This document shows positions 33,223 to 43,961 of a stretch of 64,000 bases of DNA, piece by piece. The position numbers and the translations under genes are program-made. The notes beneath the pieces were generated by a model. That model worked only from the letters and a program-made list of their open reading frames with translations, was not told the DNA's origin and made no database searches. The stretch's first letter is position 1, and every line of letters starts with the position of its first letter. Where the stretch lies: assembly GCF_900112815.1 (NCBI RefSeq), contig NZ_FOND01000016.1, positions 1 through 64,000 of the forward strand, given 5' to 3'. The stretch is from Blastococcus tunisiensis (GTDB lineage Bacteria > Actinomycetota > Actinomycetes > Mycobacteriales > Geodermatophilaceae).

Positions 33223-33837
33223 GCCGGCCCCGGCGAGCAGCACCGGGATGACCGCGTGCCGGCTCAGGGAGTCGGCGACGCTGCCGAGCAGCAGGTGGGA
33301 CAGCCCCCGGCCGCGCCGGCCGACGACCAGCACGTCGGCGCCCTCGGCGTCGGCCGTCTCCAGCAGCACGCGGTCCGGCTGCCCGTAGCGGAGCCTCGGT
33401 ACCGGGACGGCGCCACCGGGCGGGAACCAGCCGGCCCGGTCGTCGAGCAGGTCCTGCCATGCCCGGAGCCGGGCCTCGTCGCCGAACTCCGCGACGTCGG
33501 GATCGGCGACCCCCACCAGCAGGACGCGGGCGGCGCCGGGCGCGAACAGCCGGGCCGCCTCGCGGACGGCGGCATCGGACTCGGCCGAGCCGTCCACGCC
33601 GACCAGGACGGTGAGCCTCTCCGACGGGGCGTCCCGGCGCGCGGCGACCTCGGTGTCGTCGGGAGCCCGGCGGCCGCGCTCCATCGCGATCGGCAGGAAC
33701 AGCGGCCCGAGCACGGCGCCGAGGAGGTACCAGGTGCCGCTGCGGTACCCGCGGCGGCCCAGGAACAGCAGGACGGCGACGAGGCCGACGAGGACCCAGA
33801 GCAGCACGACGGCGAGGGCGAGCAGGAACGTGGACAC
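33058..33837 (-). CDS. Membrane-anchored universal stress protein
   Basis: 259 aa. Two N-terminal hydrophobic helices (TFLLALAVVLLWVLVGLVAVLLFL; WYLLGAVLGPLFLPIAM) anchor a Usp domain (~75-200): LTVLVGVDGSAESDAAVREAARL and VLVVGRRGRGLSHLLLGSVADSLSRHAVIPVLL, with the GxxGRG-x9-GS ATP-binding signature. GTG 33837 has GGAGGAC 8 nt upstream. The last ~55 codons run antisense to paaI and are low-complexity, so the tail may be a recent extension by stop loss. Usp proteins respond to stress; target unknown. Confidence 0.8.
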   Translation of the reverse strand: MSTFLLALAVVLLWVLVGLVAVLLFLGRRGYRSGTWYLLGAVLGPLFLPIAMERGRRAPDDTEVAARRDAPSERLTVLVGVDGSAESDAAVREAARLFAPGAARVLLVGVADPDVAEFGDEARLRAWQDLLDDRAGWFPPGGAVPVPRLRYGQPDRVLLETADAEGADVLVVGRRGRGLSHLLLGSVADSLSRHAVIPVLLAGAGSAGPGAGSSAQLPAVPAQLGEQPPVGIPGDGDVVDAAPADDGALDRGRGDRFPQ

Positions 33838-33916
33838 GTGCGGGTCCTCCGGTCGGTCTCGGGCTGCCTGCCAGTGTCCCGGACCGGTGGGCGGCGACCC
33901 CCACGTCCGCATGGTC

Positions 33917-35391
<1,475 letters not shown>

Positions 35392-35410
35392 CCGCGCCCC
35401 CCTCGGCCGG

Positions 35411-35496
35411 GATCAGGGACCCTGATCATCGAGCGTCCTCCCTCACCGCAGGACGTGGGGGAGGACGCCGCACGATCAGGTGGGCTGATCCCGGCG
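35411..35496. repeat. Three-hairpin intergenic repeat, copy 1
   Basis: Left hairpin 35411-35427 (GATCAGG/CCTGATC), central 14-bp stem 35433-35446/35455-35468 with one mismatch, right hairpin 35474-35490 (GATCAG/CTGATC). About 86% identical over 86 bp, without gaps, to copy 2 at 58171-58256. It sits between argG and the SRPBCC gene. Confidence 0.85.
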
Positions 35497-35527
35497 CACG
35501 GGGGAGGATGGCCCGGGAGGCGGGGCC

Positions 35528-35977
35528 ATGGCGAGCGAGGTCGACGTGCTGACCGAGGCGGTGATCGGGCGCCCGGTGGCGGAGGTCGCCGCCTACGCCG
35601 GCGATCCCACGAACGCCCCGGAGTGGTACCGCAACATCGACTCCGTCGAGTGGGAGACGCCGCCGCCGGTGGCCGTCGGCTCGCGCATGGCGTTCGTCGC
35701 ACGCTTCCTGGGCCGCCGGCTGGCCTACACCTACGAGGTGGTCGAGCTGGTCCCCGGCGAGCGGCTGGTCATGCGGACGGCGCAGGGACCGTTCCCGATG
35801 GAGACCACCTACACCTGGCAGGCCGTGGACGACGGCGCCACCCGGATGACCCTGCGCAACCGTGGCCGGCCGTCGGGTTTCGCCGGGATCGCCGCACCGG
35901 CGATGGCCGCGGCGATGCGGCGGGCCAACCGGAAGGACCTCGCCGCGCTCCGGAGCCGGCTCGAGCTCGGGCGCTGA
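35528..35977 (+). CDS. SRPBCC-family (START-like) protein
   Basis: 149 aa: VLTEAVIGRPVAEVAAYAGDPTNAPEWYRNIDSVEWETPPP and YTYEVVELVPGERLVMRTAQGPFPMETTYTW, then RMTLRNRGRPSGF, the beta-barrel plus helix of polyketide cyclase/START-like ligand-binding proteins. It likely binds a hydrophobic molecule. GGGAGG precedes ATG 35528. No linked pathway gene. Confidence 0.82.
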   Translation: MASEVDVLTEAVIGRPVAEVAAYAGDPTNAPEWYRNIDSVEWETPPPVAVGSRMAFVARFLGRRLAYTYEVVELVPGERLVMRTAQGPFPMETTYTWQAVDDGATRMTLRNRGRPSGFAGIAAPAMAAAMRRANRKDLAALRSRLELGR

Positions 35978-36050
35978 GGCCGACACCCGACCGGGCGACC
36001 CCCGGGCGCCCCCTGCGGCGACGGTGGCCCCGGTCCGCGATCATGTGCGC

Positions 36051-37577
36051 GTGACCTCGGGTAACAGTCGCGGCCCGCAGGCCGTGCGCCGCGACCAGCC
36101 GTGGACGTACTGGGCCCCGAGCGGTCGCAGCGCCGTCCCGGCGATCGTGCTGCTCGTCCTCGGCGCGAACCTCGTGGGGGTCGCCACCGTCGCCGTCCTG
36201 CTCCTGGGCGTGGAGGACGCCGGCGGCGACAGCGGCCGCAGGCCGGTGCTGCTCGCCGTCGCGGCCTACCTCGTCGTGGCGCTGCCGGTCGCCACCGTCG
36301 CGGGCCTGCGCCGCCAGCGCGCCACCAACCAGTGGCTCGTGGCCGGCCGCTCGCCGAGCGGCGAGGAGGCCCGCCACGTGCTGCGGCTCCCGCTGGACAC
36401 GGCACTGCTCGCCGGCGCGGTGTGGCTGGTCGGCGCGGCCGTCGTCGGGCTGGTCGCGGCGGCGGCCTTCCCCGACGCGCGGGTCGGCCTGCGGGTCGCC
36501 GTCGCCACGCTGCTCGGCGGGCTGGCCACCGCCGGTGTCACCTACCTGCTGGTCGCCCGCGCCGCCCGCGTGGTCACCGCGCTCGCCCTCACCGCCCACC
36601 CTCCGGCGGGTGCCCTCGTCCTCGGTGTCCGGCCGCGCCTGCTGCTGGGCTGGCTGCTCACCAGCGGCGTCCCGATGCTGGGCGTCGCCCTGCTGTTCCT
36701 CGACCCGAGCAACCCCGGCGGGCCCGGGGAGGGGGCGGTCGTCTTCCTCGTGGTCGTCGCGCTCCTCGTGGGCGCGCTGGCGACCCTGCTCGTCGCCCGG
36801 GCCGTGGGGCAGCCGCTGCGCGACCTGCGCGAGGCCGTCACGCGGATCGGCACCGGTGACTACGACGTCCGGGTGGTCGTCGACGACGCCGGCGAGATCG
36901 GCCTCCTCCAGGAGGGCGTGAACACCATGGCCGCGGGTCTGGCCGAGCGGGAGCGGCTGAAGGACCTGTTCGGCCGGCACGTCGGGACGACGGTCGCGCA
37001 GCGGGCGCTGGACACCGGCATCTCCCTGGACGGCGAGGAGCGCACCGTGGCCGCGCTCTTCGTCGACATCGCTGGCTCCACGTCCCTGGTCCGGCGCACC
37101 GGGCCCGAGCAGATGGTCGGCCTGCTCAACCGCTTCTTCGAGGTGGTGGTCGACGCGATCGAGGCCGACGGCGGGCTGGTCAACAAGTTCGAGGGCGACG
37201 CGGCGCTCTGCGTCTTCGGGGCCCCCGCCGACCATCCCGATCCCGCGGGCGCGGCGCTGCGGGCGGCCCGCCGCATCGGCGACGCCGTCCGCGAGGCCGG
37301 CGAGGTGGACGTCGGGGTCGGGGTCGCGTGCGGGCGGGTCTGGGCCGGTCAGGTCGGCGCGGCGAGCCGGCTGGAGTACACCGTGATCGGCGATCCGGTG
37401 AACGAGGCGGCGCGGCTCACCGAGGTGGCCAAGGAGCACCCCGGCCGGGTGGTGGCCAGCGAGGCCACCGTGCTGGCCGCGGAGGAGACGGAGCGCGCGC
37501 ACTGGGTCCGCGACGTCGCGGTGGAGCTGCGCGGCCGCGGCGAGCCGACCCCCACCTGGGTGCGCCGGGCCGGCTGA
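36051..37577 (+). CDS. Membrane adenylate cyclase (class III) with HAMP domain
   Basis: 508 aa. Six predicted membrane helices (~25-240), a HAMP linker (~250-300: PLRDLREAVTRIGTGDYDVRV), and a class III cyclase domain (~320-480). It has the metal aspartate in ALFVDIAGSTS, the second in KFEGDAALCVF, the adenine-selective Lys (NKFEGD) and Asp (YTVIGDPVNEAARL), and the transition-state Asn and Arg in NEAARL. All catalytic residues are thus present and ATP specificity is expected, as in Rv1318c-like cyclases. GTG 36051 follows a weak -10 by 6 nt. Confidence 0.9.
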   Translation: MTSGNSRGPQAVRRDQPWTYWAPSGRSAVPAIVLLVLGANLVGVATVAVLLLGVEDAGGDSGRRPVLLAVAAYLVVALPVATVAGLRRQRATNQWLVAGRSPSGEEARHVLRLPLDTALLAGAVWLVGAAVVGLVAAAAFPDARVGLRVAVATLLGGLATAGVTYLLVARAARVVTALALTAHPPAGALVLGVRPRLLLGWLLTSGVPMLGVALLFLDPSNPGGPGEGAVVFLVVVALLVGALATLLVARAVGQPLRDLREAVTRIGTGDYDVRVVVDDAGEIGLLQEGVNTMAAGLAERERLKDLFGRHVGTTVAQRALDTGISLDGEERTVAALFVDIAGSTSLVRRTGPEQMVGLLNRFFEVVVDAIEADGGLVNKFEGDAALCVFGAPADHPDPAGAALRAARRIGDAVREAGEVDVGVGVACGRVWAGQVGAASRLEYTVIGDPVNEAARLTEVAKEHPGRVVASEATVLAAEETERAHWVRDVAVELRGRGEPTPTWVRRAG

Positions 37578-37589
37578 GACCCGGCCGGG

Positions 37590-38672
37590 CTACGCCTGCG
37601 ACTGCGCCGACGGCTGGGTCGGCGGCCGGTTCGGCCTGCCGGGGTCGTGCGCCTTCACCACGACGAGCACGTCCTCGGGCTGCAGGGTGCCGATAAGCGG
37701 GTCGTCGAAGCGCAGGGTCCGCCCGCCGCGGGTGACCGACAGGACGATGTCGCGCAGGTCGCGCGGCCCCAGGCCGGTCTCGCTCGACGTCACCGTGCGC
37801 TGGTGCAGGTCCAGGCCCTGGCCGCCGGTGACCAGGTCCTCGACCACCGCGACCACCCGCGGCGCGTCGGTCGAGAGCCCCAGCAACCGTCCGGAGGTCG
37901 CCGAGGTGGTGATGACCGTGTCGGCCCCCGACTGGCGCAGGAGGTTGGCGTTCTCCTCCTCCCGGACGCTGGTCGTGATCGGCACGCTCGGGTTGAGCTG
38001 GCGCACGGTGAGGGTGATGAGGACCGCCGCGTCGTCCCGGTTGGCGGCCACGATGACGGCGCGGGCGCGCTCCACGGAGGCCCGGCGGAGGACCTCGGTG
38101 CGCCCGGCGTCCCCGACGATCCCGGTGAGCCCGACGGAGTTGGCCTCGTCGATGGCCCGCGGCTCCGGGTCGACGACGACGATCCGGTCCGGCGGCGTGC
38201 CGTTGGCGATGAGCGAGCGGATGGCGCTGCGGCCCTTGGTGCCGTAGCCGCACACGATGACGTGCTGACGCACGCGGGACCTCCAGCGTCGGATGCGGAA
38301 CTCCTCCCGCGAGCGCGCGGTGAGGGCTTCGAGTGTCGTCCCGATGAGGACGATCAGGAACATGATCCGCAGGGGCGTGATCAGCAGGATGTTGACCAGC
38401 CGGGCCTCGGCGGTGACCGGCGTGATGTCGCCGTAGCCCGTCGTGGAGAGCGTGACCGTGGCGTAGTACGTCGCGTCGAGCAGCGAGATCGGGCCGCCCT
38501 TGCTGTCCTCGTAGCCGTCCCGGTCGATGTAGACGATGAGGACGACGACGACCAGGACGACGGCGGCGATGAGGACGCGGCGCCACACCTGGCGAACGGG
38601 TGACTGTTCGACGTGGGCGATCCGGACACCGGTGTGCTCGGTCTCCGTGCCGCCCGGCACCTCTCGCTCCAC
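37590..38672 (-). CDS. Potassium channel with RCK/TrkA regulatory domains
   Basis: 360 aa. Two membrane helices (~33-49 and ~92-118) flank a pore with selectivity filter TGYGD at 78-82. The C-terminal part is an RCK domain with VIVCGYGTKGRSAIRSL (NAD-binding Rossmann, ~139-155) and a TrkA-C-like end (DPLIGTLQPEDVLVVV). This 2TM-RCK layout matches MthK-like channels gated by ligands such as Ca2+ or nucleotides. It converges on the cyclase gene with 12 bp between. GTG 38672 agrees with its -10. Confidence 0.88.
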   Translation of the reverse strand: MEREVPGGTETEHTGVRIAHVEQSPVRQVWRRVLIAAVVLVVVVLIVYIDRDGYEDSKGGPISLLDATYYATVTLSTTGYGDITPVTAEARLVNILLITPLRIMFLIVLIGTTLEALTARSREEFRIRRWRSRVRQHVIVCGYGTKGRSAIRSLIANGTPPDRIVVVDPEPRAIDEANSVGLTGIVGDAGRTEVLRRASVERARAVIVAANRDDAAVLITLTVRQLNPSVPITTSVREEENANLLRQSGADTVITTSATSGRLLGLSTDAPRVVAVVEDLVTGGQGLDLHQRTVTSSETGLGPRDLRDIVLSVTRGGRTLRFDDPLIGTLQPEDVLVVVKAHDPGRPNRPPTQPSAQSQA

Positions 38673-38679
38673 CCCGCGG

Positions 38680-38685
38680 ACACTA
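38680..38685 (-). promoter_or_regulatory. -10 element of the K+ channel gene
   Basis: TAGTGT on the minus strand, 7 nt before GTG 38672. Confidence 0.5.
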
Positions 38686-38774
38686 GTGAGGCCGATGCCG
38701 TGATGCGCGCCGCCGCACCCGTTCGGGTCAGGAGACCTGGCGGGGTGCGGCGGCGCGGGGTCGGACGGAGGAGC

Positions 38775-40511
38775 TCAGCCGCCGGCCTTCTCCCGCTCCT
38801 TGGCTGCCAGCTCGCGCTTGAGCACCTTGCCGGCGGCCGACACCGGGATGGCGTCGATGAAGACGACGTCGCGCAGCCGCTTGTAGGGCGTCACCTTGTC
38901 GTTGACCGCGGCCATGACCGACTCGGCGGTGAGCGCCGTCCCGGCGTCGTCGGCCTTGCGGACGACGTAGGCGACCGGGAGCTCCCCGGCGTCCTCGTCG
39001 GGGCGGCCGACCACCGCGGCGCCGGCCACCCCCGGGACGCCGAAGAGGATCTCCTCGAGCTCGCGCGGGAACACGTTGTAGCCCTTGTAGAGCAGCATGT
39101 CCTTGGTCCGGTCGACGATGGCGAGGTAGCCGTCCTCGTCGAGGATGCCGACGTCGCCGGTGTGGAACCAGCCGTCCGGATCGATCGACTCCGCGGTGGC
39201 CTCCGGGCGGTGGGCGTAGCCGCGCATCACCTGCGGGCCGCGGATGCAGACCTCGCCGCGCTCCCCGACCGGCAGGGGGTCGCCGCCGCCGAGCGGCCGG
39301 ATGCTGATCTCGGTGTCGAAGACCGGCACGCCGACGGTGCCCGCCTTGCGGGTGCCGGACCGGAACGACGGGTTGCCGGTGGCCTGCATGGTCACCTCGG
39401 TCAGCCCGTAGCCCTCGCCGATCACGGCGTTGGGCAGCACGGTCTGCAGCTTCTCGATCAGCGTCACCGGCAGGGGTGCGGCGCCGCTGGACACCCCGCG
39501 CACGCGGGACCAGTCGTGGTCGGCGAAGCCCGGCACCTGCAGCAACGCGACGAAGACCGGCGGTGCCCCACCGATGGCGGTCACGTCGTAGCGGACGGCG
39601 TCCTCGACGTACTTCACCGGGTCGAAGCGCATGTGGATGACGGTCGTCGTGCCGCCCAGGACCATGCCGTTGAGGTAGCCGATGGCGCCCATCGCGTGGA
39701 ACCACGGCGTGAGGTTGATGATCCGGGCCGTGCCGAGGCGGGTCGGGTACTCGTCCTCGCCCACGACCTGGCGGACCGTCACGTCGCCGGCGTCGTCCAG
39801 TTCCGGCAGGGAGCCCGAGGTCCAGCAGGCCGACTGCAGCACGTTGGTGACGACCGTGCGGTGCGGCAGCTCGACGCCCTTGCTCACGCCGGTCGTGCCG
39901 CCGGTGTAGGCGAGGTGGGCCAGGTCGCCCGCGACGTCGACGTCGGCGTCGAGGTGCCGGTCGGTCGGGTCGGCGGCCAGCAGGTCGGCGAGGTCGACGT
40001 CGCCGTCCTCGAGCTCCAGGCGGGCGGCGAGGTCGAGGATGTGCGCCTCACCGGTGACGACCACCGTCCGCACCGGGGTCTGGGCGAGGGCGCCGCGGAC
40101 GAAGGGCAGCACCTGGTCCCAGGTGACGAGCACGGTCGCGCGGGCATCGGTCAGCTGGGCGGCCAGGTCGGCGGCCGGCAGCAGCGGGTTGGTGGGGGAG
40201 AAGGTGGCCCCGGCGAGCAGGATCCCGTAGTAGAGCGGCGGGTACTGGCGGCAGTTCGGGATGTGCACGGCGACGACGTCGCCCCGCCCGACGCCGTGGT
40301 CGGCCAGCCAGCCCGCGACGGCGTGCGCACGGCGCCCCAGCTCGGTGAACGTCAGCTCGACGTCGTGGTCGATGAACGCCGGGCGCTCGCCCCACCGCCG
40401 GACCGCCGCGCGCAGGATCGACCCGACGGGCACCTCCGGGTAGTCCAGGGACCGGGGCAGCCCCGGGGGCCAGCTGGAGGTGGTGGTCGGCTCCGACTGC
40501 GTGGCGGTCAT
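38775..40511 (-). CDS. AMP-forming acyl-CoA synthetase/ligase
   Basis: 578 aa. YTGGTTGVSKG (ATP loop), WFHAMGAIGYLNG, GEGYGLTEVTM, GWFHTGDVGILDEDGYLAIVDRTKDMLLYKG and the catalytic Lys region PVSAAGKVLKREL identify an adenylate-forming ligase, of the fatty-acid or aryl-acid type. It activates an acid to its CoA thioester. GGAGAGGA precedes ATG 40511. Divergent from the patatin gene, whose start lies 89 bp away, so a shared regulatory region is possible. Confidence 0.9.
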   Translation of the reverse strand: MTATQSEPTTTSSWPPGLPRSLDYPEVPVGSILRAAVRRWGERPAFIDHDVELTFTELGRRAHAVAGWLADHGVGRGDVVAVHIPNCRQYPPLYYGILLAGATFSPTNPLLPAADLAAQLTDARATVLVTWDQVLPFVRGALAQTPVRTVVVTGEAHILDLAARLELEDGDVDLADLLAADPTDRHLDADVDVAGDLAHLAYTGGTTGVSKGVELPHRTVVTNVLQSACWTSGSLPELDDAGDVTVRQVVGEDEYPTRLGTARIINLTPWFHAMGAIGYLNGMVLGGTTTVIHMRFDPVKYVEDAVRYDVTAIGGAPPVFVALLQVPGFADHDWSRVRGVSSGAAPLPVTLIEKLQTVLPNAVIGEGYGLTEVTMQATGNPSFRSGTRKAGTVGVPVFDTEISIRPLGGGDPLPVGERGEVCIRGPQVMRGYAHRPEATAESIDPDGWFHTGDVGILDEDGYLAIVDRTKDMLLYKGYNVFPRELEEILFGVPGVAGAAVVGRPDEDAGELPVAYVVRKADDAGTALTAESVMAAVNDKVTPYKRLRDVVFIDAIPVSAAGKVLKRELAAKEREKAGG

Positions 40512-40600
40512 GCGTGTCCTCTCCTCGGGGGGCGCGGATGCTCAGCGTGGCCCAGCTCACACGCGCTGTCGAGATCCGGCCGGTCTGTGAGGATGGCCGG

Positions 40601-41452
40601 ATGAGCGACCAGCGCACCGCCCTCGTGCTCGGCGGCGGGGGCATCACCGGGATCGCCTGGGAGATCGGCCTGCTCGCCGGGCTGGCCGAGGCCGGCGTCG
40701 ACCTGAGCGGCGCGGATCTCGTCGTCGGCACCTCGGCCGGCTCCGTGGTGGGCGCGCAGGTGACCGGCGGGGCCGAGCTCGGGGCGATGTTCGAGCGGCA
40801 ACTGGCGGCCCCGGCGGAGGAGAGGGTCGCGCGGATGACCCGCTCGAACCTCGCGCAGTACGGGTGGGCGATGGTGCGCAGCCGCCGCGACGACGGGGAG
40901 TTCCGCCGCCGGATCGGCGCCCTCGCGCTCGCCGCGGAGCGGGCCGGGGTCACGCCGTCCGAGCAGGAGCGGCTCGACGTCATCGGCTCGCGGCTGGTCA
41001 GCACCGAGTGGCCGGAGCGGAAGCTGCTGATCACCGCCGTCGACGCGGAGACCGGCGAGTTCCGCGCGTTCGACCGGGACTCGGGGGTGCCGTTGCTGCA
41101 GGCGGTCGCGGCCAGCTGCGCCGTGCCCGGGGTCTACCCGCCGGTGACGATCGACGGGCGCCGCTACGTCGACGGCGGGATGCGCTCGGCGGCCAACGCC
41201 GACCTCGCCGAGGGGCACGAGCGGCTGGTCGTCCTGGCGCCCATCCCGCGCGGGATCGGGCCGCTCGCCAGCGTCGACGCGCAGGTGACCGGCCTGGTGG
41301 CGCGGGTCGCCGTCGTGTCCCCGGACGCCGACAGCAAGCGGGCGATCGGCCGCAACGTCCTCGACCCCGCGGCCCGGGCCCCGTCGGCGCGGGCCGGGCG
41401 CGCCCAGGCCGCGACGGTGGCGGCGCGCGTCGCCGAGGTCTGGAACGGCTGA
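40601..41452 (+). CDS. Patatin-like phospholipase/acylhydrolase
   Basis: 283 aa. Oxyanion loop GGGGITG (11-17), nucleophile Ser45 in GTSAG, and catalytic Asp191 in DGGMR form the patatin dyad. DGG and PGVYPPVTIDGRRYVDGG are typical. No signal peptide, so intracellular. It hydrolyses lipid acyl esters; the divergent acyl-CoA ligase could re-activate the freed acid. A GAGGAT hexamer 6 nt before ATG 40601 suggests a leaderless transcript. Confidence 0.9.
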   Translation: MSDQRTALVLGGGGITGIAWEIGLLAGLAEAGVDLSGADLVVGTSAGSVVGAQVTGGAELGAMFERQLAAPAEERVARMTRSNLAQYGWAMVRSRRDDGEFRRRIGALALAAERAGVTPSEQERLDVIGSRLVSTEWPERKLLITAVDAETGEFRAFDRDSGVPLLQAVAASCAVPGVYPPVTIDGRRYVDGGMRSAANADLAEGHERLVVLAPIPRGIGPLASVDAQVTGLVARVAVVSPDADSKRAIGRNVLDPAARAPSARAGRAQAATVAARVAEVWNG

Positions 41453-41471
41453 CCCGGGACACGTCTGGCCG

Positions 41472-41535
41472 CTGAACGATGTGCGCTGGTCGGCAGCTTT
41501 CCGGCCAGAAACTGCCGACCAGCGCACATCGTCAG
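41472..41535. terminator. Long hairpin at a convergent junction
   Basis: 21-bp perfect arms (41476-41496 and 41512-41532) extended by CTG/CAG outside and TTTC/GAAA in the loop. It lies between the patatin stop (41452) and the ligase stop (41564) and can end both transcripts. Confidence 0.8.
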
Positions 41536-41563
41536 GCCACCGCGGTCCGGGCGGGCGGCTGGG

Positions 41564-43135
41564 TCACACCACCGGTTCGGCGACCAGGGAGCCGGCCGAG
41601 TGCTCCTGGCGCAGCGCCGTCTTGAGCACCTTGCCGCTGGGGTTGCGGGGGAGCGCACCGACGACGGAGTACTCGCGCGGGTTCTTGTAGCGGGCCAGCT
41701 TCTCCCGGCAGTACGCCGCGAGCTCCTCCGGGGTCGGCGGATCGGCCGCGTCCCGCGGGGCGACGACCGCCAGCGGCGCCTCGCCGTACCGGGCGTCCGG
41801 GACGCCGATCAGCGCGACCTCGCTGACCTTCGGGTGCGCGGCGAGCACGTTCTCCACCTCGGCGCAGTAGATGTTCTCCCCACCCGAGATGATCATGTCC
41901 TTCTTGCGGTCGACGACGTAGAAGTAGCCGTCCTCGTCCTGGCGCACGAGGTCGCCGGAGTGGAACCAGCCGCCCTCGAAGGCGAGCGCGGTCTCCTCGG
42001 GCTTGTTCCAGTAGCCGGTCATCACCATCGGGCTGCGGTAGACGATCTCGCCGACCTCGCCCTGCGGGACGTCGCGCAGGGCGTCGTCGACCACCCGCAC
42101 CTCGACGTTGAGGATCGGCGTCCCGACGGAGCCGATCTTGCGCACCGAGTCCTCGCCGCGCAGCAGGCAGGTGACCGGGGAGCACTCGGTCTGGCCGAAC
42201 GCGGTGACCACCTCCGCCTGCGGGAACGCGTCGATCAGCGAGCGCAGCAGGGTGGTGGAGGCGGGCGCGGCTCCCCAGGACACCCGGCGCAGGTGCGAGA
42301 GGTCGCGGTCGGCCAGGCCGGGGACGGCGAGCACGGCGGCCCACATCGCCGGCACGAGGAAGATGCTGGAGACCTTCTCCCGCTCCATCAGGTCGAGGGT
42401 CTCGGCCGGGTCGAACGCCCCCGACCGCAGGATCACGTTGGTGCCGCCGAGCAGCAGCGGCGGGAGGCCGCCGGCCAGGCCGGCGATGTGGAACAGCGGC
42501 GCCCCCGGCACGCCGACCCGGTCGTCGGGGTCCCAGCCGAGCGTGGTGATCTGGCTGAAGGCGTGCATGAGCAGGTTGCGGTGGGTCAGCACGGCGCCCT
42601 TGGGGCGGCCGGTGGTCCCGGAGGTGTACATGATGAAGGCCGGCGCCTCCTCCTCGACCTCGACGTCGAGCGGCTCGTCCCCGGCCGCCGCCAGGGCCTC
42701 CTCGTAGTCCCCGCCGATGACCAGGGTGGTCCGCAGCGACGGCGCCTGCTCGCCCGCCTTCCCGGCGACCTCGGCCAGCGCCGCGTCGACGACGAGGGCG
42801 ACGGCGCCGGAGTCGGTGAGCACGTAGGCCACCTCGTCGGCGACCAGCCGGAAGTTGACCGGGACGACGATGGCGCCCAGCCGCACGCCGGCGAGATAGG
42901 TCTCCCACGTCTCCATGCCGTTGAGCGCCAGCACGGCGACCCGGTCGCCCACCCCGACGCCGCGCCGCCGCAGCGCCCGGGCCAGCCGGGTGACCCGCCG
43001 GTCCAGCTCGGCGTAGCTGCGCCCGGCTCCCTCGAACCGCAGTGCCGCGACGTCGGGGTTCTTCCGGGCGTGCCGGGCCAGCTGGTTGGCCATGGTCATG
43101 CCGCGGCCGTGCAGGACGGGGATCTCGACGGTCAC
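41564..43135 (-). CDS. AMP-forming acyl-CoA synthetase/ligase
   Basis: 523 aa. MYTSGTTGRPKGAVLTH, PLFHIAGLAGG, AFGQTECSPVT, GGWFHSGDLVRQDEDGYFYVVDRKKDMIISGGENIYCAEVE and PRNPSGKVLKTALR give the full set of adenylate-forming ligase motifs. GTG 43135 has GAGGAG 6 nt upstream. It lies head-on to the divergent block formed by the TetR and dehydrogenase genes; its place next to two acyl-CoA dehydrogenases and a hydratase suggests it opens the same beta-oxidation route. Confidence 0.9.
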   Translation of the reverse strand: MTVEIPVLHGRGMTMANQLARHARKNPDVAALRFEGAGRSYAELDRRVTRLARALRRRGVGVGDRVAVLALNGMETWETYLAGVRLGAIVVPVNFRLVADEVAYVLTDSGAVALVVDAALAEVAGKAGEQAPSLRTTLVIGGDYEEALAAAGDEPLDVEVEEEAPAFIMYTSGTTGRPKGAVLTHRNLLMHAFSQITTLGWDPDDRVGVPGAPLFHIAGLAGGLPPLLLGGTNVILRSGAFDPAETLDLMEREKVSSIFLVPAMWAAVLAVPGLADRDLSHLRRVSWGAAPASTTLLRSLIDAFPQAEVVTAFGQTECSPVTCLLRGEDSVRKIGSVGTPILNVEVRVVDDALRDVPQGEVGEIVYRSPMVMTGYWNKPEETALAFEGGWFHSGDLVRQDEDGYFYVVDRKKDMIISGGENIYCAEVENVLAAHPKVSEVALIGVPDARYGEAPLAVVAPRDAADPPTPEELAAYCREKLARYKNPREYSVVGALPRNPSGKVLKTALRQEHSAGSLVAEPVV

Positions 43136-43199
43136 GGGCTGCTCCTCGACGTCCGGCACGGTGTGACCTGCGTCATGCTGGCCGCGATGCAGGGAGCGG

Positions 43200-43853
43200 T
43201 CAACCCTGACTGTCGAGGGGCAGCATCCGGGCGGCCAGGCGCTTCCAGAGCGCGAGGTGCGGGTCCGTCGCGGCCGGCCGGTCGTCGAAGGCGTAGACCA
43301 GCGCCACCCCGCGCATGCTGGTGAACAGCAGCTCGGTGAGGTCGGCGTAGAGCGGGGCGCCGACGATCTCCGGCCCCCAGATGCCGTCGGCCACGGCCGC
43401 GATCGCCGCGCGCAGCCGCCGCTCCTCACCCCGCAGCGCGGCGCGCAGGGCCGGGTCGGTGCGGGCCGCCGTCCACAGCTCCATGGCCGCCCAGAACGGC
43501 GGCTCCTGGAACGTGGTCCACATCAGGTCGATGGCGCGGTCGACCCGCTCCCGGCCGGTCGGCTCGTCGTCCATGAGCGCCGCGGCGCGCCGCCGGACCT
43601 CCTCGAGCTGCGTCGTCGCCAGGTGCTCGGCGGCGGCCACCAGCAGCTCGGCCCGGGAGGGGAAGTGGTGCAGCAGCCGACCGCGGGAGACGCCGGCGCG
43701 GGCCTGGACGGCGAGCGTCGAGGCGCCGGCGTACCCGTCCTCGACCAGGCAGGCCACCGCGGCGTCGAGGATCAGCAGCCGGCTGCCGGCGGTGCGCTCG
43801 GACCGCGAGCGGGGGACCGGCACGGCGTCCTCGGGCGCGGGCTCGGCGGTCAT
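43200..43853 (-). CDS. TetR-family transcriptional regulator
   Basis: 217 aa. N-terminal helix-turn-helix LLILDAAVACLVEDGYAGASTLAVQARAGVSRGRLLHHFPSRAELL (~24-70), then a helical ligand-binding domain with MWTTFQEPPFWAAMELWTAARTDP. Divergent from the dehydrogenase operon, which it most likely represses until an acyl-CoA ligand appears (by analogy with FadR/KstR types). ATG 43853 follows its -10 by 7 nt. It is upstream of the ligase on the same strand. Confidence 0.9.
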   Translation of the reverse strand: MTAEPAPEDAVPVPRSRSERTAGSRLLILDAAVACLVEDGYAGASTLAVQARAGVSRGRLLHHFPSRAELLVAAAEHLATTQLEEVRRRAAALMDDEPTGRERVDRAIDLMWTTFQEPPFWAAMELWTAARTDPALRAALRGEERRLRAAIAAVADGIWGPEIVGAPLYADLTELLFTSMRGVALVYAFDDRPAATDPHLALWKRLAARMLPLDSQG

Positions 43854-43860
43854 CCGGCGA

Positions 43861-43866
43861 AGCCTA
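43861..43866 (-). promoter_or_regulatory. -10 element of the TetR gene
   Basis: TAGGCT on the minus strand, 7 nt before ATG 43853, in the 108-bp divergent region shared with the dehydrogenase operon. Confidence 0.5.
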
Positions 43867-43961
43867 GGCCGACGCGGCGATCGGCAACAGTCACCGTTGA
43901 CCGTCCCGGGGGGCGGCTGCCACGCTGCGCCGGACCGGCTCATCGACGAGAGGCGCGGCCC